Shown here: piece by piece, positions 18,789 to 26,322 of the stretch | Numbering within the stretch: position 1 is the first letter of the stretch | Layout of the letters: every line of letters starts with the position of its first letter | Assembly (NCBI GenBank): GCA_947259715.1 | Contig: CAMYNR010000167.1 | Span: 37,282 to 75,855 of the forward strand | Direction of reading: 5' to 3' | Source: an uncultured Desulfuromonadales bacterium | GTDB taxonomy: Bacteria; Desulfobacterota; Desulfuromonadia; Desulfuromonadales; Geopsychrobacteraceae | DNA length: 38,574 nucleotides | Translations under genes and position numbers: made by a program | Notes under the pieces: generated by a model | What the model saw: the letters and a program-made list of their open reading frames with translations, nothing else | The model's database searches: none | What the model was told of the DNA's origin: nothing

Positions 18789-19958
18789 TCAGTAACTCTG
18801 ATGACACTGCACGCAAAGCCCGCGCTCACCGCTGCCATGGAGGAAATATTTATACATGGTCCCCGAGTTGGCGTCATGGCAGGTCAGACAGTCAACCTCC
18901 CGGCCGTTACGGGGGTCGATCACCCCCTCGCCCTGGGGATGGGTAAATTCCCCATGCAGGTCATGACAGCGAGCGCAGACATTCTGCCCATCGATTAACA
19001 TGGCCGGGTTGTCTCCGCCGTGCCCATAGTGACAATTGGAGCAGCTGCTCCAGTCCTGATGCTTGTGCAGCATCTTGTCGCGTTTGGCAAAGGTATCTTC
19101 ATGGCAGCCACGACAGACCGCACCTTCATTGGTCGGCAGCAGACCGGGCCGGTCACCCACATGGGGGTTATGGCAGAGGGTGCAACTGTTTTCCGCCCCA
19201 CCGACACCGAGATGGCTGTGGACCTTATTGAAGCTGTCGAGGGTCTGCTGGTGACAATCAAGGCAGAGGTTACTGCCGCCCTGCCCGGCATGACACGCCT
19301 GACAGTTCTTCTCGGCAAACGGGGCATGGCTGACCGCCCGCAGCAGCACCGCATCGGAGCCGCCATGGGGGTTGTGGCAGCCGAGGCAGTCGAGCGGTTG
19401 CAGATTGCGCCCCAGATGAGCGGACTGCAGAGCCTGACTCGGCTGATGACACTCGAAACAAAGGGCACTGCCGGAGTTTTTCAGCAGCCGGTAATCATCG
19501 CCGGCATGGGCGCTGTGACAGGCATTGCACTTGCCCTGCTGATAAGGTTTATGCGCGACCTTAAAGGTCTGCTGAGAGGACTCATGACAGCCATAGCAAA
19601 GATCGGCGCCGCTGGCTTTTAACAACCCAGAGTTGCCCGATGCATGGGGCTCATGGCATTCGCTGCAGCGGCCATCCTTGACCGGCTGATGGGGCACGGC
19701 ACTCGCCTTGACCCGCTGTTCCACCGATTGATGGCAGGAGTAACAAAGCTGTTCTTCCTTGTCCAGCAGCAGGCCGGCGTGTCTTGAGACATGCGGGCTA
19801 TGGCAGCGGTCGCACTGCTGACCGGCGACCGGCTGATGCACCACCCGCCCCTTGAACTTGGCAGCGTCGTGGCACTGGTAACAATCTTTAGCCAGGACCG
19901 TCAGCGGCAGACTGAGCAGCGCCAGGGTCATGAAGAGATATCGGATCATAGGCATCAC
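18789..19958 (-). CDS. 16-heme paired-CXXCH c-type cytochrome
   Basis: 16 CXXCH motifs counted in 389 aa, in repeating H-x-P...CxxCHxPH...LL...LCxxCH units; signal peptide. Confidence 0.93.
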   Translation of the reverse strand: MMPMIRYLFMTLALLSLPLTVLAKDCYQCHDAAKFKGRVVHQPVAGQQCDRCHSPHVSRHAGLLLDKEEQLCYSCHQSVEQRVKASAVPHQPVKDGRCSECHEPHASGNSGLLKASGADLCYGCHESSQQTFKVAHKPYQQGKCNACHSAHAGDDYRLLKNSGSALCFECHQPSQALQSAHLGRNLQPLDCLGCHNPHGGSDAVLLRAVSHAPFAEKNCQACHAGQGGSNLCLDCHQQTLDSFNKVHSHLGVGGAENSCTLCHNPHVGDRPGLLPTNEGAVCRGCHEDTFAKRDKMLHKHQDWSSCSNCHYGHGGDNPAMLIDGQNVCARCHDLHGEFTHPQGEGVIDPRNGREVDCLTCHDANSGTMYKYFLHGSGERGLCVQCHQSY

Positions 19959-21931
19959 TGACCTCCCGGATGACAGGGAGTGCAGTTCCCATTGGCAAAA
20001 GGTTCATGTTTGACCGGCAGGGTCAGAGACGCATCCGGTCCGCCGTGGGGGTCATGACAGCTAAGGCAGCTGTCCGCAGACGGCAGCAGATTGTTGTGCG
20101 CCAGAGTCAAGGCATTTGGGCTGATATCGTGGCAATCGCCGCAGAGTTTTGCATCAGCCTGCTTCGCCCGGCTTTTTTGCGGAGCGTGAGGATCGTGGCA
20201 AGCCTGGCAGTTGCCCTCGATGGCCGGTTGATGGCCTTTGCCTTTGTCCCAATAGCGATCGACCTCATGACAGCTCAGACAGAGCTGCGGCCGTTCCTGC
20301 AGCAGGTAGGCGGGCTCGTCGTTGCCATGGGCATAATGGCAGACCGCACAGTTCTGATGCGCCGTTGGGGTGCCCGGCTGAACCTTTTGCGGGGCATGAC
20401 AGCTGACACAGAGTTCGCCGGCGGCGCCGGTCAGCAAAAACGGCTGCTCACTGCCATGGGGATAATGGCAGAGCTGGCAGCGCCCCTGCTTGAAGGGCTG
20501 ATGTCGATTCGGTTGCTGACGCTCGGTTTCAATAGTGCCATGACAGCTGCCGCAATTCTCGGCCCCGCTCTTGATCAGCAGTTTGGCCTGATCGGAGCCG
20601 TGCGGGTTATGGCAAGCGGAACAGCTGCCAGCGACGAAGGGACGGTGCAGGCTGGGCTGCACCAGGGTCTCGCCGACCAACTCATGGCAGTCGGCACAGA
20701 GCAGCCGTTGCTGCTGCTTGAGGATCCCGGCATGCAGGCTCTCGTGGGGCAAATGACAGCTCAGGCAATCGCCGGCACTGGCCGGCTGATGCTTGACCCG
20801 TTGACGCTTGGCATAATCAGCATGACAGTCTAGGCAGAGCTGGTTGCCAGGCTTTCGCAGCAGCGCCGTCTGTCCAGCAGCAGGCAGATGAGGCGCATGG
20901 CAAACCAGGCAATCCCCTTTTTCGGCGGGGGCATGCTGATGACCGGAACCTTCTGCCGGGGCCTCGGGACCAAAGCTCTTGAATTGATGACAATCAAAGC
21001 AGAGCTGCTGCGGCAGCTTTTTCAACATTCCGGAATGATTGCTGGCATGCACCTGGTGACAGCTGGTGCATTCTCCGTTGGTTGCCGGGGCATGGGCTCC
21101 GCTGGCAGCATAGCTTTTCAGCTCGGCCGCATGGCAATCGACACAGAGTTGATCAGCGCTGGCATTGACTGCAAAGGGTTGTCCACTGGCGGCCGGCTGA
21201 TGACACTCCTGACACTGCCGATTTGCCACCGGCTGATGAACGGTATTTTTCAGCAGCTGCTGATTATCGGCCGAGTGAACATTGTGGCATTCGCTGCAGG
21301 ACGACTTGACCCCATAACCGCCATGCTGGCGGACAAAGGCTTGATTGTCGATTTGATGGCAATCCTGGCAGAGTTCGGTCTCTGCTTTGATCAGCAGCTT
21401 GGTCACGCTTGAGCCATGGGTTGCATGACAGGTGGCACAGCCCTTCTCCAATGGCGCATGCTTGAATGCCTGATTGAACGGTGCGCGCTCATGGCAGGCA
21501 AAGCAGCTCTCGTCCCGCTCAGCAGAGAGCAGATACTTTTCCGGGGCGTTATGCGGCTGATGACAGAGGTTGCATTCGCCCTGCTTGACCGGTGGGTGGA
21601 TTTCCGTCGCTGCTTTAAGCTCTGCGGCCAGTTCGGTATGACAGAAAAAGCAGATATTCGGCACCGGCGCTTTCAGGTAGGCTCCGCCAACCAGGCCGTG
21701 CTTGCGATGACAGCCGGCACAATCACCTTTGGCCACCGGCTGATGGACCACACCGGCAGAAAACTTTTCCTGATATTCGTTATGGCAATCCAGGCAGGAT
21801 TTGCCGCCTTTGGTTGGCGGGGCGCCAGGCGCGCAGGCACTCAGCAGGACAACCACGAGGACTGCAGCAGCTGCCAGCAGCCCGCTGTGAAATACTTTCC
21901 ATTTATGATTCATTGCCTGTTTCTTCCTCAT
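19955..21931 (-). CDS. 26-heme paired-CXXCH c-type cytochrome lipoprotein
   Basis: 26 CXXCH motifs counted in 658 aa; lipobox LLSAC; repeated 'H(Q/A)PxxxGxCxxCHxPH...LLxxxxxxLCxxCH' units. Alternative start 21913. Confidence 0.93.
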   Translation of the reverse strand: MRKKQAMNHKWKVFHSGLLAAAAVLVVVLLSACAPGAPPTKGGKSCLDCHNEYQEKFSAGVVHQPVAKGDCAGCHRKHGLVGGAYLKAPVPNICFFCHTELAAELKAATEIHPPVKQGECNLCHQPHNAPEKYLLSAERDESCFACHERAPFNQAFKHAPLEKGCATCHATHGSSVTKLLIKAETELCQDCHQIDNQAFVRQHGGYGVKSSCSECHNVHSADNQQLLKNTVHQPVANRQCQECHQPAASGQPFAVNASADQLCVDCHAAELKSYAASGAHAPATNGECTSCHQVHASNHSGMLKKLPQQLCFDCHQFKSFGPEAPAEGSGHQHAPAEKGDCLVCHAPHLPAAGQTALLRKPGNQLCLDCHADYAKRQRVKHQPASAGDCLSCHLPHESLHAGILKQQQRLLCADCHELVGETLVQPSLHRPFVAGSCSACHNPHGSDQAKLLIKSGAENCGSCHGTIETERQQPNRHQPFKQGRCQLCHYPHGSEQPFLLTGAAGELCVSCHAPQKVQPGTPTAHQNCAVCHYAHGNDEPAYLLQERPQLCLSCHEVDRYWDKGKGHQPAIEGNCQACHDPHAPQKSRAKQADAKLCGDCHDISPNALTLAHNNLLPSADSCLSCHDPHGGPDASLTLPVKHEPFANGNCTPCHPGGQ

Positions 21932-23546
21932 GCAATTCCTGGTTCAGCTTTTTCCATACTGAACGATTCAGCTTAATGGTAGAACGATCTCGCAACTGCT
22001 TAACCAACCCTGCGCGCTGCTCCTGAAAACGATCCGCCTGCAATTGATTCTTGATCTGCCCCTTGACCTTCTCCAGGGGAGCGACCTCAGGTTCTCCCTT
22101 GCGGACCAGTTTGATAAACAACAGGTTGTCGCCATCCTTCACTCCGGCACTGACCTGTCCGGCGGAGAGCTTCCTGACCTCGGCCTGAACGACCGGCTGC
22201 AAATGCGCCAGGGGAGTTTTCTCAATTTGAATTCCAGCAGGGGAGATCGGCTCCATGACTTTAAAGAAATCTTCCCCCGATTTAATCCGTTTTTCCAGTT
22301 GTCTGGCCAGCTTCAACTCATTGGTTTTGACGACTGCTAATTCCACCATTCCCTGCCGTGAGTACTTATCCTGATGCTGCCGGTAATAGGCTTCGATATC
22401 GGCATCGCTCACCTCAACCTGTGGCTGGATCACCAGAGCTTCCAATTCTTTGATAAGGCGATGCTGAGAATAGAACTGAAAGGTGTGCTTGAGGGGCGGC
22501 TCTTCTTCATACCGCCTGGCCAGAGCTTCCATGCCGGTCAGGGTCTGAACCAGCAGATCGTTGACAATCCGCTGTTTTGCGTCCTCAAAATTTTCAGCGG
22601 ATTTAGTGGAATGACTGCGTTTTTTCCGTGATTTGACCACAGCTTCATAAATAAAGCCGGCGGGAACTTCCGTTTTGCCGATGATCACGGCTTGCTTGGA
22701 TTTAAGTTCATCATCTATGCCATCTGGTTGAATTGCGGCGATAACTTCATCATTGACCTGAACATTGTAATCAGCTTTAAGCTTTTCCAGCAGCTGGTAG
22801 GTCAGCTCGTATTCCTGCTGCTTTAAGGAGTCGCGGATCAGTTTCTGTTTGATGATTTCAAAGTCCGCCTCATTCCCCTCGCCCCGATCAAGGACCTCAA
22901 TGAAATACCAGGAATGGCCGAAGCTGGCCGGGCCTCCCGCTTCACCAGGTTTTAAGCTCATGGCCAGGGGTTGCAAGGATTCAGGAATCCGGGTGTAGCG
23001 CATTGGGCCGGTCGCCTCCATCTGCTCAACAACTCCCTGAAGGCCAGCTGTTTCGACGACCTGATCCAGTGGGGTGCCCTGGTCCATGTATTTCTTGATT
23101 TCCTGCGCCTGCTCTTCGTCAGTGACCGCCAGCATGCGCAGATTCAGGATCGGGGTGTAGCCCTCTTTGTACAGCTGCCAGAGTTCATCCCGGGTTGGTA
23201 TGGTTTTGCGCGCATCGACCTCTTCCCCCTTCAATTGCATCAGGGCCCGGACTTTCAAAAAGACCTCAAGCTTTTTCCGGTAGCTGGGGCTGTCCTGCAA
23301 CTGCATATCTCTGGCCTCCTGGGCCAGCAGCATCCAGTCGATGAATTCATCAGGGGATTCCTGTAAATTCATACCCGGTTCGCGCCATTCGCGCCACCAG
23401 TGCCGATAATCTTCCGGGGTAAACTCTACCCCATTGATGGTAACCAGCTCTTTGCCGCCAAACAATGCAGAAGCGTTGTCGACAGAGCTCAGCAGAACCA
23501 GCAAGGTGAACAAGCTGAAACAAATCGTTTTGATCTTTATTGACAC
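21903..23546 (-). CDS. Secreted parvulin-type (PpiC/SurA-like) peptidyl-prolyl isomerase with two modules
   Basis: Signal peptide, SurA-like N-terminal helical region, parvulin-like segments around 'ILNLRMLAVTDEEQAQEIKKYMDQGTPLDQV...FGHSWYFIEVLDR' and 'MVELAVVKTNELKLARQLEKRIKSGEDFFKV...GDNLLFIKLVRK'. Confidence 0.8.
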   Translation of the reverse strand: MSIKIKTICFSLFTLLVLLSSVDNASALFGGKELVTINGVEFTPEDYRHWWREWREPGMNLQESPDEFIDWMLLAQEARDMQLQDSPSYRKKLEVFLKVRALMQLKGEEVDARKTIPTRDELWQLYKEGYTPILNLRMLAVTDEEQAQEIKKYMDQGTPLDQVVETAGLQGVVEQMEATGPMRYTRIPESLQPLAMSLKPGEAGGPASFGHSWYFIEVLDRGEGNEADFEIIKQKLIRDSLKQQEYELTYQLLEKLKADYNVQVNDEVIAAIQPDGIDDELKSKQAVIIGKTEVPAGFIYEAVVKSRKKRSHSTKSAENFEDAKQRIVNDLLVQTLTGMEALARRYEEEPPLKHTFQFYSQHRLIKELEALVIQPQVEVSDADIEAYYRQHQDKYSRQGMVELAVVKTNELKLARQLEKRIKSGEDFFKVMEPISPAGIQIEKTPLAHLQPVVQAEVRKLSAGQVSAGVKDGDNLLFIKLVRKGEPEVAPLEKVKGQIKNQLQADRFQEQRAGLVKQLRDRSTIKLNRSVWKKLNQELHEEETGNES

Positions 23547-24121
23547 TTAGCAACTCCCTTTTCAATCCAGTCGGTAATAATTTCTTGAGACATCCTGGCC
23601 ATCAGGCCAGTTATGGTTGTCACATTTCCAAAATGCATCGCTCTGCGATACTCATCTCCCCAGCGATGATGCAAACTCTGCAGGACCAGTTGGCCGCGCC
23701 GCACATCATAAAGTTTCAGCTGCATGGCGACAACCGGCACCGCGCCCGGACCCCGGCCAAGGTCCATGCCGACCTCGGTCAGTCGGCCTTGAACCACTGC
23801 ATCGATCTGCAGCTTTTCCTGCAGGTCGGCATAGTGAAAAGATTCCAGCAGATCGCCTGGCAGCAAGCGGTGCCGGAGCCGGAACAGACTGACGTTCCCT
23901 TCCGGTTGCACCTCAAAGCGGCCTGAGTTAACCAGGGCGCCATGAAAAATTCGCTGGCCGGTCACACCGGCCTGGTCCGCGCGGGTCCAGTTGTCGAAGG
24001 GCAGCACCGCGACCCGGCAGACGCTTTCCGGCTCTGCGTTCGCCATCACCCGGGTCTGCAAAGCCCCCTGCCCGGCGCAGCCGGTCAGCAGGAGGAAAAG
24101 AAAAATAGCAAAGCTTCGCAT
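23537..24121 (-). CDS. CsgG/GNA1162/LpoB-like lipoprotein
   Basis: Lipobox LLTGC; 'CRVAVLPFDNWTRADQAGVTGQRIFHGALVNSGRFEV...QIDAVVQGRLTEVG...MQLKLYDVRRGQLVLQSLHHRWGDEY'. Confidence 0.68.
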   Translation of the reverse strand: MRSFAIFLFLLLTGCAGQGALQTRVMANAEPESVCRVAVLPFDNWTRADQAGVTGQRIFHGALVNSGRFEVQPEGNVSLFRLRHRLLPGDLLESFHYADLQEKLQIDAVVQGRLTEVGMDLGRGPGAVPVVAMQLKLYDVRRGQLVLQSLHHRWGDEYRRAMHFGNVTTITGLMARMSQEIITDWIEKGVAKCQ

Positions 24122-25614
24122 CAGAAATCCGGCACCCAGGACTCGGCCTCTTGCTCTTCGACGGCCTGCTGTTCAACTTTCATCAACAATTCTTTACGGG
24201 CAATCCGGCGGCGGTTCCCAAGTTCGTCAACCCCGTCGAAGCTCAAGTAAACGGCATTCTCATCGCCAAGCGGTTTAAACTCTGTTTCTGTCGGCAGTCG
24301 CTCCCCGTCAACCTGTAGCAGGATCTTTCCCTGGCCCGATTTCAGCTGCGCCTGCCAACTGCGCAAAGAGAACTCGGCGCTGACCTCATTGAGACTGAGA
24401 AAATACTTGCCAGCGCGCTGACTGACCCGCGCTTCAACCAGCGGCGCGTTGCGCTGCATGACGACTTGCCGGGTAGCGCTGGAGCGGTTTCCGGCCAGAT
24501 CCCAGACCTGCAGGGTAATCTCGTAGGGACCATCGGCCAGATAAAAACCGTCAGCGCCATGCCCTTCCCAGACCAATCGCTCCGGCATGTCGCCTTCATA
24601 TTCGTTACTGACCAGCAGCAGGCCGTCCTCGTTGCGAATCTCCAGGCCCCAGCGCCCCATCGGCTTTAAGTCGGCGATCCGGGGCAACAGCAGCAAGCTG
24701 TCGCGGAACACCCGACGACCATCGATCTGCTGACCATTCTTCAGTTCGATGGTCAACCCGGGCGGATTATTGATCACCTGGTATGAGGCGATGTTTTCCA
24801 CCCGCTCGGCGAAGCGACCGCTGCCCCACTCGAGGATTAAATCGATCGGATACTGCCCTTCCTGCTCCGGAGCAAACCACTTCCCGGAATAGATACCGGT
24901 GCGCGGATTGGCCTGCAGCAGACTGCGTCCCGCTTTGCTCTCAGCGAAAATCCGGGTTGGCCGGGCATCGAGAAAGCGGATCTTCAGAGTCGCGTCGATC
25001 TGCTGGCGCCCCTTGACATAGGCAGGAAACAGCTGCATGCCGGTCAGCTGGTAATCGCGCCGGTCAGGCACCCCTGTCTCTGCCACCTGCCCCTCCAGGC
25101 GGAGCAGTAATTGGTCCAAAAGGGGGCCGGACAGATCATCGATGGTCTGCGGCTGTCCCAAGGCCAGGAAAGTCACCTTCTCAGCTAAGCTGGTGGCCCC
25201 GGTCTCTGACCAGATCGGCATTCCGGTGACCGTATCCAGAGCGGTAAAGGTCAGCCCCAGCTGTGGATTGTCGCCACCGATTTCAGTGATAGTGCCCAGC
25301 AGGGCGACGACACAGCTCAGGTCTTTACCGATCTTCTTAATCAGAAAGCTGTCCAGGTAGCTGAAAGAGCGCAGCTTATTGGCGCTCATGAACTTGACCA
25401 CCTGGTCCTGAGGCACCATCTCCACCCCGAGCCGCTGGAGGGAGTTGGCGACAACCTGGGTGAATGGCAGATTGATCCCATTCACCCCTTGGCTGAAGTC
25501 AGCCATCGGCAGCAGCGCGACCCGCTGGGCCTGGGCGGGAGCATTTGCCAGACCGAGCAGCAGAATCGAGCAGACAGCGAAATGCAGTGCTATGCGCTTA
25601 ACAGCAATCAGCAA
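24121..25614 (-). CDS. Secreted protein with CsgG-like N-terminal domain and C-terminal beta-rich (FlgD/Ig-like) region
   Basis: Signal peptide; 'RVALLPMADFSQGVNGINLPFTQVVANSLQRLGVEMVPQDQV...CVVALLGTITEIGG...FTALDTVTGMPIWSETGATSL', then beta-rich segment with 'DGPYEITLQVWDLAGNRSSATRQVVM'. Confidence 0.68.
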   Translation of the reverse strand: MLIAVKRIALHFAVCSILLLGLANAPAQAQRVALLPMADFSQGVNGINLPFTQVVANSLQRLGVEMVPQDQVVKFMSANKLRSFSYLDSFLIKKIGKDLSCVVALLGTITEIGGDNPQLGLTFTALDTVTGMPIWSETGATSLAEKVTFLALGQPQTIDDLSGPLLDQLLLRLEGQVAETGVPDRRDYQLTGMQLFPAYVKGRQQIDATLKIRFLDARPTRIFAESKAGRSLLQANPRTGIYSGKWFAPEQEGQYPIDLILEWGSGRFAERVENIASYQVINNPPGLTIELKNGQQIDGRRVFRDSLLLLPRIADLKPMGRWGLEIRNEDGLLLVSNEYEGDMPERLVWEGHGADGFYLADGPYEITLQVWDLAGNRSSATRQVVMQRNAPLVEARVSQRAGKYFLSLNEVSAEFSLRSWQAQLKSGQGKILLQVDGERLPTETEFKPLGDENAVYLSFDGVDELGNRRRIARKELLMKVEQQAVEEQEAESWVPDF

Positions 25615-25617
25615 CGC

Positions 25618-26190
25618 CTACTCCTCGATGGTCCCCAGCAGCCGCTGAGCGAGTCGATAACTCACCTGGTTGATATCTGCGCCGACAAAGCCGAACATGC
25701 GGTTAAAGGTGCTGTAGCCGGTTTCGCTTCCGGAACTCTGCCAGATAATCTGACCGGTTTTCACATCGATCAGGCGCAAGGTGGCGGCGACCACCGGATA
25801 GCTGTAATTGCCATTCTGCCGCTCACTGAAATCCTCCACCGCACCGGCGATATAGGCCTGGACGCTGAGTTCCTGGCCGAGCCGCTGCGCAGTGGCGAGA
25901 TCGAGGGTTTCCTGATCCTTACGCACCAGTTCTTCGCGCAGAAAGCGTTGCGCCTCGCCCTTCTCCACCACCTCAAAGAGACCGCGGCGGAGAATTTCCG
26001 TGGTCACCGCATCCTGAAACCGCTCATGAGCAAAGGTTTCGTCGGTGTGGTTTTCCAGCGGCAGAACCACTACCCGCTTTACGTAGCCTAGCCCCAGAGT
26101 CTCTGCGGCATAATGCGCCGGACCGGACCGGGCGCAGCCGGCAATGCCCAAGGTCAGGAGCAGCAAAAGTAAGACCAGGTATCTTTGCAT
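25618..26190 (-). CDS. CsgG/GNA1162/LpoB-like lipoprotein
   Basis: Lipobox-like LGIAGC; 'VKRVVVLPLENHTDETFAHERFQDAVTTEILRRGLFEVVEK...VQAYIAGAVEDFSE...ATLRLIDVKTGQIIWQSSGSETGYS'. Confidence 0.7.
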   Translation of the reverse strand: MQRYLVLLLLLLTLGIAGCARSGPAHYAAETLGLGYVKRVVVLPLENHTDETFAHERFQDAVTTEILRRGLFEVVEKGEAQRFLREELVRKDQETLDLATAQRLGQELSVQAYIAGAVEDFSERQNGNYSYPVVAATLRLIDVKTGQIIWQSSGSETGYSTFNRMFGFVGADINQVSYRLAQRLLGTIEE

Positions 26191-26276
26191 GTCATTCACC
26201 CTCTTTCCAACAAGATTTATCCGCTTTAGCGTACTCTTGGTTCTCGTCACTCATATCTCTCAAAACGCCCCGGCTC

Positions 26277-26307
26277 GCGACCTCAGCGATTTTCCCGCTG
26301 AGGCCGC
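26277..26307 (-). promoter_or_regulatory. Intercistronic stem-loop between the beta-barrel gene and the CsgG-like block
   Basis: Minus strand GCGGCCTCAGCG-GGAAAAT-CGCTGAGGTCGC: 12 bp stem with one G-U, 7-nt loop, no U tract. Confidence 0.6.
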
Positions 26308-26322
26308 AGCCAAAGTCCCGGA

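Noticed and set aside
19970-20833. 287-aa plus-strand ORF with repeated 'MxA..GxMA' pattern opposite the 26-heme gene
   Set aside because: The pattern is the reverse complement of recurring CXXCH codons (TGY N6 TGY CAY); not an independent protein.
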